NCBI GenBank assembly: GCA_021846605.1
Contig: JAJZWQ010000008.1
Span: forward strand, 1 to 34,172
Direction of reading: 5' to 3'
Length of the DNA: 34,172 nt
From: Bacillota bacterium
GTDB taxonomy: Bacteria > Bacillota_E > RBS10-35 > JAJYVN01
A program made the position numbers and the translations under genes. Below, in pieces: positions 16,715-24,076 of this stretch (the stretch's first letter is position 1; the number at the start of each line of letters is the position of its first letter). The notes below the pieces were generated by a model. The model was not told where the DNA came from, searched no databases, and saw only the letters and a list, made by a program, of their open reading frames with translations.

Positions 16715-17545
16715 TCAGGCACCCCCCTCCCCCCAGTCCACCGCGGCGGAGGGGAAGACTGGGCCCTCGGTGCAGGCCCTGAGGTACGTTCCGTCCGGCG
16801 CTCGCACGGCGCAGCCCATGCACACCCCAAAGCCGCAGGCCATCGGGCGCTCCAGGGCGAGCCAGGCGGGGGCCCCGGCCTCCGCGCTGGCCTCCGCGAC
16901 GGCCGCCAGCATCGGGTGGGGTCCGCACGCCCACACCTCGCCGCCGGCCACCAGCCGCTCCCGCAGCAGGTCGGTGACCAGGCCGGTCGCGCCGCGGCTG
17001 CCGTCCTCGGTGCACAGTTCAACCGAGGCGCCCGCGGCGGCGACCTGGTCGGCCCCCGCGAGATCCGCCCCTTGCCGCGCCCCCAGCAGCGCGACAGGCC
17101 CGCGGGTGCGCGCCCAGGCCGCGGCGGCGGCGAGCGGGGGGATGCCCAACCCGCCTCCGATCAGGAAAAGCGGGCCGCGGCCCGTCGAGGGATCCGGGAA
17201 CGAGCGGCCCAACGGGCCCAGCAACTCCACGGTGGAGCCGGGGGCCATGGAGGCTAACAGGGCCGTGCCCCGGCCGACCACCCGGTAGATGACCGACAGC
17301 TCCCCCCGCTCGGGATCCAGCGTGCACAGGGAGAGGGGCCGGGCCAGCAGCGGGTCATACACCGGCGCGGGGGCGCGCAGCGGTTGGACGCGGACCTGCA
17401 CGAACTGGCCGGGGAACGCCGACCTGCTGATGGCGGGCGCCCGCAGGGTGAGATGCCACCAGTCCGGTCCCCCCTGGACATGTTGGGAAACGACCGCGGT
17501 TTCCGCCACGACGCGTCCCCGCCGCTGCCGATCGGGCGCGGGCAT
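16715..17545 (-). CDS. pyrK: Dihydroorotate dehydrogenase B, electron-transfer subunit
   Basis: A 276-residue protein of the ferredoxin-reductase fold that carries FAD and a [2Fe-2S] cluster and passes electrons from PyrD to NAD+. The FAD motif RPLS is at residues 69-72, the nucleotide-binding glycine run LIGGGLGIPPLAA is at about 128-140, and CGPHPML is at 207-213. The cluster ligands C237, C242, C245 and C258 sit in ERPMACGFGVCMGCAVRA and the following ACTEGPVF, with normal spacing. The start ATG has GGAAGGGGGG a few bases upstream. It is the first gene of the pyrK-pyrD-amidase unit and is divergent from the Tad pilus operon. A weak TATGCT lies on the minus strand near 17584-17589, but I could not find a matching -35. 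Confidence 0.94.
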   Translation of the reverse strand: MPAPDRQRRGRVVAETAVVSQHVQGGPDWWHLTLRAPAISRSAFPGQFVQVRVQPLRAPAPVYDPLLARPLSLCTLDPERGELSVIYRVVGRGTALLASMAPGSTVELLGPLGRSFPDPSTGRGPLFLIGGGLGIPPLAAAAAWARTRGPVALLGARQGADLAGADQVAAAGASVELCTEDGSRGATGLVTDLLRERLVAGGEVWACGPHPMLAAVAEASAEAGAPAWLALERPMACGFGVCMGCAVRAPDGTYLRACTEGPVFPSAAVDWGEGGA

Positions 17546-17632
17546 GGCGCCCCCCCTTCCCGGCCCTGCGCTGGGCCCGGACCAGCATACTCCACCCTGC
17601 GGGCCGGGCGGACAGGCTGCGGGGAAAAGGGA

Positions 17633-17660
17633 TTGACTGGGTGCGCAAAAGCCATATACT
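17633..17660 (+). promoter_or_regulatory. Sigma-A-type promoter of the Tad pilus operon
   Basis: TTGACT (17633-17638), a 16-base spacer and TATACT (17655-17660). Transcription should begin near 17667, only 5-11 bases before the candidate start codons of the first gene, so the leader is almost absent. Confidence 0.7.
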
Positions 17661-17671
17661 GGTAGCGATGG

Positions 17672-18202
17672 GTGGTGATGGCGTTGATCGAGTGGGCGCT
17701 CTGGCGGTGGCAGTGGCTGCTGGACGTGGATCCGACGCTGCGCCGGGTTCGCCGCGCGCGGCGGCAGGCAGCGGCGGGGGAGGACACGCTGCTGCGGGCG
17801 ATCCTGGTGGAACTGAGCCGGGCGCGACGCGCGGTCGGGGCGGCGGCCACCGTCCGCCAGGACGCCGAGGCCCTGGCGGGTCACCTGCACGTCGCGCCGC
17901 CGGTGGCGCAGGCCCTGGCCCTGCGCCTGCGGGGTGCCTCCTGGGCGACGGTCCGCTGGGTGGCGGGCGATGTGGGCGGGGCCGCCGTCTCGGAGGCCCT
18001 GCGCCGCCTGCGCCTTGAACTGGGCGGGGCGTCGAGCCCGGGGTGGACCCAAGCGGCCTTCGCGGCAGAGGGGCGACGGCCCTACGGTAGCGGCCGGGCA
18101 GGGACGTTCCGGTCCGCCCACACCGTGCGGTGTCCGCCGGCGGTGTATCCGGTGCGGACCGCCGCCGCCAGGCCGACCGGCGGACCGGTCGAGGCGCCGT
18201 GA
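17672..18202 (+). CDS. Small protein with a helix-turn-helix-like core, first gene of the Tad operon
   Basis: A 176-residue protein I do not recognise. Possible starts are GTG 17672, GTG 17675 and ATG 17678; the promoter -10 box ends at 17660, so any of these gives a nearly leaderless message. Residues 1-20 are Trp-rich (IEWALWRWQWLLDVD). Residues about 25-60 are a basic helix. Residues about 80-118 (VAQALALRLRGASWATVRWV and following) look like the helix-turn-helix of sigma-factor region 4 or a small regulator. The tail after about 120 is disordered, with Arg, Gly and Pro. It is separated from cpaB by 79 bases. As the promoter-proximal gene it could be an operon regulator or a pilus-locus adaptor; that is inference from position and weak fold resemblance only. 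Confidence 0.6.
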   Translation: MVMALIEWALWRWQWLLDVDPTLRRVRRARRQAAAGEDTLLRAILVELSRARRAVGAAATVRQDAEALAGHLHVAPPVAQALALRLRGASWATVRWVAGDVGGAAVSEALRRLRLELGGASSPGWTQAAFAAEGRRPYGSGRAGTFRSAHTVRCPPAVYPVRTAAARPTGGPVEAP

Positions 18203-18281
18203 GGGTTGCGGGCAGAGCGTCCCCGAGGCGAAAGGGGGGAAGGGGATCCGCCCGGCGGCCGGCGGCCGCGCGGGCGTTCCC

Positions 18282-19109
18282 GTGGCAGTGAAGGCGGTGG
18301 CGGCGGTCGCGCTCCCCGAGCGGCAGGGGCGCAGCGGCGCGTGGTGGTTCCTGGGTGTGGCGCTGGCCTGCGGACTCCTGGCCGGTCTGGCGGCCACCAG
18401 GGCGGTCCGCCTGGCTACGCAAGAGGTCTGGGTCGTGGTGGACGAGCATCCGGTCGCTCCCCTGACGCGCATCGGCGCTACCGCCGTCCGTCTGGCGCGG
18501 GAACCGGCGGCCGGGTTACCGCCCGGGGCCCTGCGCGCGGTGTCGGGGGCGGTCGGCCACTTCACCACCGTGGGGCTGGTTCCTGGGGAGGTGGTCGTGT
18601 CCGCGGCCATCGCGACCACCTCGGGGACGACCGGCACCGTGGAGGCGCGGGTCGCGGCGTGGCGGGCTGCCGCCTGTCCCGCGCGTCCGGGGTCCGCGGG
18701 GTGTGGCGGCCTGGTAGCCATGACGGTGCAGGTCGGAACGAGCGAGGGCTTCGCCATGGTGCGCAGCGGGGACCGGGTCGACGTGGTGGGGAGCTACGAC
18801 GTCGGTTCCGGGCCGGTCTCCCAGATCGTGGCGCAGGGGGTCCCCGTCCTGGACAGGCTGCAGGGTGCCGCGGGGACGCAGGCGGGGCCGGCCGGGACGG
18901 GGACCTCCGGGTGGCTGGTTCTCGGACTGACGCAGACCCAGTCCCTCCGTGTGGAGTTGCTGGAGAACTCGGGCCACCTGGCAGTGTTGTTGCGGCCGCT
19001 CGGTTCGCCGGCACGGGCCGCGGCTACCGGTGGCGGGGTCCTTTCCGCGGCCGCGCTGGCCGGGACCTCTTCCCCGGCGTCGGCGGCCACTTCGGGGCAG
19101 GGGGGGTGA
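18282..19109 (+). CDS. cpaB: Flp pilus assembly protein CpaB/RcpC
   Basis: A 275-residue protein of the Tad secretion apparatus. It has one N-terminal transmembrane helix (about 21-40, WWFLGVALACGLLAGLAATR) followed by an extracytoplasmic SAF domain (about 44-115), with LTRIGATAVRLAREP, then a VGHFTTVGLVPGEVVV turn. The second half has the RcpC pattern MTVQVGTSEGFAMVRSGDRVDVVG and a Gly/Thr-rich end. In Gram-negative bacteria the protein interacts with the secretin; here no secretin gene is present, so it may span or bind the cell wall instead. GTG 18282 is the first usable start in the frame, though no strong ribosome site precedes it. The stop overlaps the tadZ start by 4 bases (GTGA). Confidence 0.82.
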   Translation: MAVKAVAAVALPERQGRSGAWWFLGVALACGLLAGLAATRAVRLATQEVWVVVDEHPVAPLTRIGATAVRLAREPAAGLPPGALRAVSGAVGHFTTVGLVPGEVVVSAAIATTSGTTGTVEARVAAWRAAACPARPGSAGCGGLVAMTVQVGTSEGFAMVRSGDRVDVVGSYDVGSGPVSQIVAQGVPVLDRLQGAAGTQAGPAGTGTSGWLVLGLTQTQSLRVELLENSGHLAVLLRPLGSPARAAATGGGVLSAAALAGTSSPASAATSGQGG

Positions 19110-20362
19110 CGGAACTGGAAGCGAGCGACGAACGCCGGCCCCTGTGGTTCGTGGTGCTGGACGAAGACCGGCCGGAGCGGGAGCGCATCGAGCGCCTCTT
19201 CCTGGGGGACGGGGACCTGCGTCTGGCTGGAGGCTCCGCGCATGTGGAGGACGCGGTCCGGCTGGTGCGGGAGAACGGCGCCCACATGGTGTTGGTGGAC
19301 CACGGTCTGGCGCAGCGCTCCGGCCTGGAGGCGGCGGGCGCGCTGGCCCAGAGGCTGCCGGCTGTGCGGGTGTATCTGGCCACGCCGCACCCGTCGCGTC
19401 AGCTGTGGGACGAGGCCAGACGCCGGGGCATCCGCGGTCTGGTCCGCAAGCCGTACGACCCCAAGACGCTGGCGCGCACCGTGCGGGAGGACCTGCAGGC
19501 CGAGGAGTGGGTGGCGCGAGACCTCGGACCCGCCGAGCATCGTCCGGCACCCACCCCGGAGGGCGTGGCGGGCGGGGTGGCCCCCGAGACCCTGGCTGTC
19601 TTCTCGTTCAAGGGCGGCGTGGGCAAGTCTCTGGTGAGTGTCTCCCTGGCCCTGCAGGCCGCCTCGGCGACGAGCCGCCACCGCCGCTCGTGCGTGCTGG
19701 TCGACGCCGAAGACGGGGTCGGCAGCACGGCGGCCCTGCTCGGCGTGGCGCCCACGCCCTCGGTCCTGGACTGGGGCGAATACCGGGGGGAACGCCAGGT
19801 CGATCCGGCCATCGCCATGCGCATGCTGGCCGAAACCCGCACCGGGCTGCACTGTCTGTTCGCGGCGAGTGAGGCGGACCGCGGACCGGACGCGGCCCTG
19901 TTGGACACCGTTCTGGGGACGCTGTCCCGGATGTTCGCCCTGGTGGTGGTGGATTGCGCTGCGCAGGCCACGGAGGCCGTACTCCGCGTGCTCCAACTGG
20001 CCACCGCGGTGGTGCTCGTCGTCGAGCCCGCCCTCGACTGCCTCGAACGGGTCCATGCCGGCACCCTGGCCCTGGAGCGCGCCGGCATCGCGCTCTCCAA
20101 GTTCCGCGTGCTCGTCAATCGCAACCGTCCCGGGGCAGGCGACTTCTCGGCCGCCGAGGTTCGGGAGGCGCTCGGGCTTCCCGTGCTCGGCACGCTGCCC
20201 TTCGACCCGGCGGCCAAGCGGGCGGCCAACCAGCACCGCCCGCTGGCGCGTGAGGCCCCGCACGGTCCGTTCATGACCGCTCTGCGCCGGGCGCTGGAGG
20301 CGGACCTGCCCGGGATCGCCGAGGCGCGCGGTGTCCGGAGGCCGCAGCTGCGGACACGCTGA
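19106..20362 (+). CDS. tadZ: Pilus assembly ATPase TadZ/CpaE: receiver-like domain plus MinD/ParA-type ATPase
   Basis: A 418-residue protein. Residues about 12-125 form a response-regulator-like domain with an acidic cluster (D19, E20, D21), a possible phospho-acceptor D65 in VLVDHG, and K115 in RKPYDP. Unlike many TadZ proteins, whose receiver is degenerate, the key positions look intact. Residues from about 160 form a MinD-like ATPase with a deviant Walker A, FSFKGGVGKS (K169 and K174), then VLVDAEDGVGSTAALLG and VVVDCAA. TadZ places the pilus machine in the cell and recruits the TadA ATPase. GTG 19106 overlaps the cpaB stop. The gene is 24 bases upstream of tadA. Confidence 0.9.
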   Translation: MTELEASDERRPLWFVVLDEDRPERERIERLFLGDGDLRLAGGSAHVEDAVRLVRENGAHMVLVDHGLAQRSGLEAAGALAQRLPAVRVYLATPHPSRQLWDEARRRGIRGLVRKPYDPKTLARTVREDLQAEEWVARDLGPAEHRPAPTPEGVAGGVAPETLAVFSFKGGVGKSLVSVSLALQAASATSRHRRSCVLVDAEDGVGSTAALLGVAPTPSVLDWGEYRGERQVDPAIAMRMLAETRTGLHCLFAASEADRGPDAALLDTVLGTLSRMFALVVVDCAAQATEAVLRVLQLATAVVLVVEPALDCLERVHAGTLALERAGIALSKFRVLVNRNRPGAGDFSAAEVREALGLPVLGTLPFDPAAKRAANQHRPLAREAPHGPFMTALRRALEADLPGIAEARGVRRPQLRTR

Positions 20363-20386
20363 CCGCCCGTATGGGGGGGACCGCGG

Positions 20387-21718
20387 ATGGGGAACGCTCT
20401 GACTGAACTGCGCGCGCGCCGGGAGTTGGCGGCGCGCCCGCCGGCGCCCGCCGAGCCCGCTGCCCGCTCGGCGGCCGCGCCGTTTGTGGCGGTGGGCGAT
20501 GACCTCTCCGAGGGGGCCGAACAGCAGGCGATGCGCCGTGTGATCGCGCGTCTGTCCGTCCAGGGGCGGGGGCTCCCGGTGGCCGAGCAACAGGCGCTGT
20601 GCCGGACCCTGGTGGCCGAAGAGGCCGGAGACCTGCCGCGGGCCAGGCGCGAGGCCTTGGAAGGCGAGGTGTTGCAGAACCTGGGAGGGCGTCTGGGCCC
20701 CCTGCAGACGCTGCTGGACGACCCGGAGGTCACCGAGATCATGGTCAACCGGCCGGACCAGGTGTTCGTGGAGCGGCGCGGGCGCCTGGAGCAGACGGGA
20801 CTCCGCTTCCGGGATGACCGGTCGGTGCAGGCGCTGGTGGAGCGCGTCGTGGGTCCGCTGGGCCGGTCGTTCTCTCTGGCGCAACCCACCGTTGACGCGC
20901 GGCTGCCCGATGGCTCGCGCCTCAACGCGGTCCGGCCGCCGGTTTCCCTGCTGGGCACGACGGTCACCATTCGCCGCTTCCCCCGGCCCTTCAGCCTGCG
21001 AGAGTTGGTGGATGCGGGGGGCTTTGGGCCGGCGGCGTGGGTGGAGCCGCGCCCGGCCGCCGAGTTCCCCCAGGGGGGCGCCCCCTGGGAGGTACTGGCC
21101 TGGTGTGTGCGCCACCGCTCCAACGTGGTGGTCTCCGGAGGCACCGGCAGCGGCAAGACCACGATGCTGAACGCCCTGACCGGATGCATCCCGGACGGGG
21201 AACGCGTGGTCTGCATCGAGGACGCGGCGGAGCTGCAGCCGCGGCTGCCGCACGTCGTGCGCCTGGAGTCCCGCCCAGCCAACACGGAGGGGACCGGCGC
21301 CGTCAGCATCCAGCAGTTGGTGGTCAACGCCCTGCGCATGCGGCCCGACCGCATCGTGGTGGGTGAGGTCCGCGACGTCGAGGCCCTGGACATGCTCGTG
21401 GCCATGAACACCGGGCACGACGGGTCCCTGACCACGGTGCACGCCAACTCGCCCCGCGAGGTCTTCCACCGCCTGGTACAGGCGACGACGCTCCGCCGCG
21501 GTAGCGGGGAGGGGTCTGCGGTCGTGCAGATCGCGGCGGACGCGCTCAAGGTGATCGTGCAGATGGTCCGGGAGGAGGGGATGCGCCGCGTCCAGTCCAT
21601 CGTGGCGGTCGAGGGCCAGGACACGCAGGGCGAGCCGTCCCTGCGTCCGCTCTACCGCTGGGAGGGCGGGGCGCTCCGCTGCACGGGGGAGCGGCCCGCC
21701 TGGCTGGGTCCCGCATGA
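20387..21718 (+). CDS. tadA: Tad pilus assembly/secretion ATPase TadA (CpaF)
   Basis: A 443-residue type II/IV secretion ATPase that powers Flp pilus polymerisation. The N-terminal 95 residues are a helical region. The NTPase core shows EVTEIMVNRPDQVFVERRG, TVDARLPDGSRLNAVRPP, Walker A GGTGSGKTT (251-259), the Asp box IEDAAEL, Walker B (MRPDRIVVGEVRD) and the His box TGHDGSLTTVHANSP. All catalytic motifs are present. An insertion of about 15 residues (WVEPRPAAEFPQGGAPW) lies before the Walker A domain. ATG 20387 follows GGGGGGACCGCGG. It forms a cytoplasmic hexamer that contacts TadB and TadC, encoded immediately downstream. Confidence 0.95.
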   Translation: MGNALTELRARRELAARPPAPAEPAARSAAAPFVAVGDDLSEGAEQQAMRRVIARLSVQGRGLPVAEQQALCRTLVAEEAGDLPRARREALEGEVLQNLGGRLGPLQTLLDDPEVTEIMVNRPDQVFVERRGRLEQTGLRFRDDRSVQALVERVVGPLGRSFSLAQPTVDARLPDGSRLNAVRPPVSLLGTTVTIRRFPRPFSLRELVDAGGFGPAAWVEPRPAAEFPQGGAPWEVLAWCVRHRSNVVVSGGTGSGKTTMLNALTGCIPDGERVVCIEDAAELQPRLPHVVRLESRPANTEGTGAVSIQQLVVNALRMRPDRIVVGEVRDVEALDMLVAMNTGHDGSLTTVHANSPREVFHRLVQATTLRRGSGEGSAVVQIAADALKVIVQMVREEGMRRVQSIVAVEGQDTQGEPSLRPLYRWEGGALRCTGERPAWLGPA

Positions 21719-21740
21719 GGTGTGGGAAAGGCGGGAGGGC

Positions 21741-22616
21741 ATGGGGCTGATCTTTATCGGGACCCTGGGGGGCGTGACGGCGCTGCTGCTGGCACTGTGG
21801 TCGCTGCGGCCGCGTCCGCGCGGCGCGGCCGCGGGGGGACGACGCGCGGGCGAACTCGGGCCGCCCGACCCGTTGCGGGCCGTGGATGCCTTCCTCCGGA
21901 GGCGCTACCCGGTGGACCCGTCGCGCTTGGCGGGCGTGCTGGCGGGCGCGGCGGTCGGGGGGTGGGTGGCGGGACGCATCGTGCTGGGTCCGGGGTGGTG
22001 CTGGGCCACGGCGCTGGCCGCCGGTATCGCGGGACCCGCCGCCTGGCTGCGGCGCGCCGGCGAACGGCGGCGCGCGGACCTGGCGTTGGAGATGGAACGA
22101 ACCACGGCCGCGTTGTCCGCGGCCATGGGTGCGGGGCTCGTCCCCTACGAGGCCCTGCTGGAAGTCGGGGGCACGGCGGGCGGCATCCTCGGACCCGAGT
22201 TCCTGCAGACCGTGGACGACGCACAGCGCGTGGGGCTCAGTGAGGCCCTCTGCCTTCTGCGCGACCGTCTGCCGACCCCGGAGGTCCGCCTGTTGGTGGC
22301 GGGCATCCGCCTGAACCAGGGGACGGGCGCGGAGTTGGCCTCCAGCCTGGCGGGCCTCCACCGGACCCTCCGCGAACGCCGGGAGGCCAGGGCGGCGGTC
22401 CGCTCGGCGACGGCGGCCGGGCGCTGGCAGGCCAACGTGCTGGTTCTGGTGCCCCCGATCCTGCTGGCCTTCATGCGCAGGGCCTACCCGGCCTTCGAGG
22501 CCCCCCTGCTGACCAACCCGCACGGGAGGGTCCTGCTCGGTCTGGCCGCCTTCTGGTTGATGGTGGGGTACTTCGTGGTGCTGCGGATGTCCGTGCCGGG
22601 GGATGCGGCGCAGTGA
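21741..22616 (+). CDS. tadB: Tad pilus inner-membrane platform protein TadB
   Basis: A 291-residue membrane protein of the T2SSF/GspF fold. An N-terminal helix (LIFIGTLGGVTALLLALWSL) is followed by a basic linker, two helices around 65-100, the cytoplasmic GspF helical domain (MERTTAALSAAMGAGLVPYE, then LLVAGIRLNQGTGAELASSL), and two C-terminal helices. It forms the membrane platform with TadC and couples to the TadA ATPase. ATG 21741 is favoured because hydrophobic sequence begins right after it. A GTG at 21720, 2 bases after the tadA stop, would add 7 residues. The stop overlaps the tadC start by 4 bases. Confidence 0.88.
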   Translation: MGLIFIGTLGGVTALLLALWSLRPRPRGAAAGGRRAGELGPPDPLRAVDAFLRRRYPVDPSRLAGVLAGAAVGGWVAGRIVLGPGWCWATALAAGIAGPAAWLRRAGERRRADLALEMERTTAALSAAMGAGLVPYEALLEVGGTAGGILGPEFLQTVDDAQRVGLSEALCLLRDRLPTPEVRLLVAGIRLNQGTGAELASSLAGLHRTLRERREARAAVRSATAAGRWQANVLVLVPPILLAFMRRAYPAFEAPLLTNPHGRVLLGLAAFWLMVGYFVVLRMSVPGDAAQ

Positions 22617-23488
22617 CGACGATCTTCGCCAGCACGGCGGTTGCCGTGGCTGCGGCGCTGATGGCCCACGCGGCGGCCCGGCGGGCCCGGCAGGAGCGCC
22701 TGGCGCGGATCGCGGGCGGCGCCCGGCCGACCGACCGGGGATCCCGCCGACAGGGGTGGGCCTGGCCGCAGGCCCTCTCGCGCCTGGCGCCGTGGGCTCG
22801 GACCCTGGGCGCGGCGGACCCGGCGCAGCGGCTCCTCTGGAGCGGTGCGGGCCTGGACGCGGAGCGATACCTGGCCATCCGCCTGATCGGGATGCTCGCG
22901 GGCATGGGTGCGGGGCTGGCGCTGGGCGGCGCCGCCGGCAATGCCGGCGCCCCGCTCGCCATGGCGCTGGGGGGGGCCCTGGCCGGGTGGGAGGGGCCGG
23001 AGGTGTGGCTGGCGCGGACGTTGGCCCGGCGGCGCGCGGCCATTGACCGCGAACTCCTCTACTTCCTGGACTACCTGGCGCTGATGGCGGAGGCGGGTCT
23101 GTCGCTGCAGCACGCGATGCAGCAGGTCGCGGCCGAATTCCCCGGCATCCTGAGCGCTGCGTTCCGGCAGATGCAGGTGGAACGGGGCATGGGGCAGTGG
23201 AACGAGGACGCCCTGGCCAACCTGGCCGACAGCCTGGGCCACCGGGACGTGGCGAGCCTCGCCGCGACCCTGGCCCGGGCGGGGCGCTTCGGATCGCGCA
23301 CGGCCGACGTGCTGCGGGACCTGGCCGCGAGCATCCGCGCCCAGCGGCACGAGCACCTGCGGGAGCAGAGCAACCGCGCCGGGGCGGCGATCGTCCTCCC
23401 GGTGGCCGTGTTCATCCTCCCGGCGATCGTCCTGGTCATCGCGTATCCAGCGCTGCACACCGTGACGGCGGCCCTGGGGGGCCGCTGA
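22613..23488 (+). CDS. tadC: Tad pilus inner-membrane platform protein TadC
   Basis: A 291-residue membrane protein, also of the GspF fold. Helices lie near 2-18 and 90-125, then the cytoplasmic T2SSF domain with the family pattern IDRELLYFLDYLALMAEAGL, SLQHAMQQVAAEFP and the QSNRAGAAIVLPVA approach to the last helix (FILPAIVLVIAYPAL). It pairs with TadB. GTG 22613 overlaps the tadB stop by 4 bases, so translation is coupled. Downstream the operon opens into a 267-base gap before the flp gene that contains a small ORF and a strong hairpin. Confidence 0.9.
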   Translation: MTTIFASTAVAVAAALMAHAAARRARQERLARIAGGARPTDRGSRRQGWAWPQALSRLAPWARTLGAADPAQRLLWSGAGLDAERYLAIRLIGMLAGMGAGLALGGAAGNAGAPLAMALGGALAGWEGPEVWLARTLARRRAAIDRELLYFLDYLALMAEAGLSLQHAMQQVAAEFPGILSAAFRQMQVERGMGQWNEDALANLADSLGHRDVASLAATLARAGRFGSRTADVLRDLAASIRAQRHEHLREQSNRAGAAIVLPVAVFILPAIVLVIAYPALHTVTAALGGR

Positions 23489-23509
23489 GCGGGGAGGGAG
23501 GTACGCCAC

Positions 23510-23632
23510 ATGGCACGTCGCGCGCGCCTGGGGGGCGCCGGCGACCCAGGACCCGCCGGCCCCCGCGCGTGCTGGCGCCGGGATGGCCGCCGGCCGCCCC
23601 GAGCTGTTGGCGGGTCAGCCCAAAACCCGTAG
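23510..23632 (+). CDS. Short leader ORF with strong ribosome site, between tadC and flp
   Basis: A 40-codon frame from ATG 23510 to TAG 23630-23632, with GGGGAGGGAGG ending 9 bases upstream, one of the best ribosome sites in this window. The product is rich in Arg, Gly, Ala and Pro, starts MARRARLGG and has one Cys-Trp pair. I recognise no family. The stop codon sits at the foot of a strong hairpin (23632-23660), which is the layout of a translated leader that affects RNA folding ahead of the prepilin gene. It could also be a remnant or noise, since GC-rich DNA yields short frames easily. Confidence 0.35.
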   Translation: MARRARLGGAGDPGPAGPRACWRRDGRRPPRAVGGSAQNP

Positions 23633-23660
23633 GGACGCACGCCCGCGGCGGGGGCGTCCC
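23632..23660 (+). promoter_or_regulatory. Hairpin upstream of the prepilin gene (possible attenuator or processing site)
   Basis: GGGACGC (23632-23638) pairs with GCGTCCC (23654-23660). Inside, CCCG and CGGG form a second stem around CGG. It begins at the stop of the short leader ORF. A further small stem of C and G runs follows at 23680-23691. No T-run follows either, so a processing or translation-control role is as likely as termination. Confidence 0.4.
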
Positions 23661-23800
23661 CAGTCCGCCCACTGCCAATCCCCCGTGGGGGGAAATCGAC
23701 GGCCGGAAGGGGAGAAACCTGGTCGGGCGGGACGGCGTGGAGATCCGAGGGATCGGTGCAGCCACGTTTCCTTGTCCAGGTGACGGGGTTGGTCGGGCAG

Positions 23801-23998
23801 ATGCTGTGGAGCTTCTGGTGCTGCTGGAAGGACGAGCGCGGTGCGGAGGTCCCCGAGTACGTGATCGTCGTGGCGATCATCGTCATGCTCGCCGTCGTCG
23901 GTCTGGTCTCGGTCAAGCACGGGATCCTCAACAACCTCGACGGTATCGCCAACTGCCTGAGCGGAACCGCCACGGGCACCGCCGCCTCGTGCAGTTGA
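23801..23998 (+). CDS. flp: Flp-type major prepilin
   Basis: A 65-residue prepilin. From ATG 23801 the leader is 14 residues (MLWSFWCCWKDERG), the usual length, and cleavage after that Gly exposes AEVPEY, with Glu at +5 and Tyr at +6 as in Flp pilins. A 20-residue hydrophobic helix (VIVVAIIVMLAVVGLVSV) and a short hydrophilic tail follow. The tail has two cysteines (NCLSG and the final SCS), which could form a disulfide. The leader has an unusual Cys-Cys pair. A GTG at 23756 in the same frame has a better ribosome site (GAGG, 5 bases away) and would give an 80-residue product with a 29-residue leader; I prefer ATG 23801 on leader length. It is processed by the peptidase encoded downstream and polymerised by TadA/B/C. 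Confidence 0.85.
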   Translation: MLWSFWCCWKDERGAEVPEYVIVVAIIVMLAVVGLVSVKHGILNNLDGIANCLSGTATGTAASCS

Positions 23999-24040
23999 TG
24001 CCGGGTGCGGGGTCGGGGAAGGGGTGGGGATGGCGGCCCT

Positions 24041-24071
24041 CACCCCCCGGCCCTATCCGGGGGAGGGGGTG
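24041..24071 (+). promoter_or_regulatory. GC-rich hairpin between flp and tadE
   Basis: CACCCCCCGG (24041-24050) pairs with the CCGGGGG-A-GGGGGTG arm (24057-24071) around CCCTAT, with a small bulge. Placed right after the prepilin gene, it could stabilise the flp message or reduce read-through into the minor components. No T-run is visible. It also overlaps the ribosome-site region of tadE. Confidence 0.4.
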
Positions 24072-24076
24072 GGCGG

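Noticed and set aside
17668..18018. ATG 17668 exactly 7 bases after the TATACT box, opening a different frame of about 115 codons
   Set aside because: The product is a Gly/Pro/Arg/Ala-rich low-complexity string typical of a shadow frame in GC-rich DNA, while the overlapping 176-residue frame has normal protein character.
23612..23662. Resemblance to a c-di-GMP-I (GEMM) riboswitch upstream of flp: AAACC followed by GGGACGCA
   Set aside because: The hairpin between the two motifs would have only 3 paired bases, the expected GCAAAGCC continuation and the second paired arm with GGTAG are missing, and a simple stem explains GGGACGC/GCGTCCC better. A covariance-model search would settle it.
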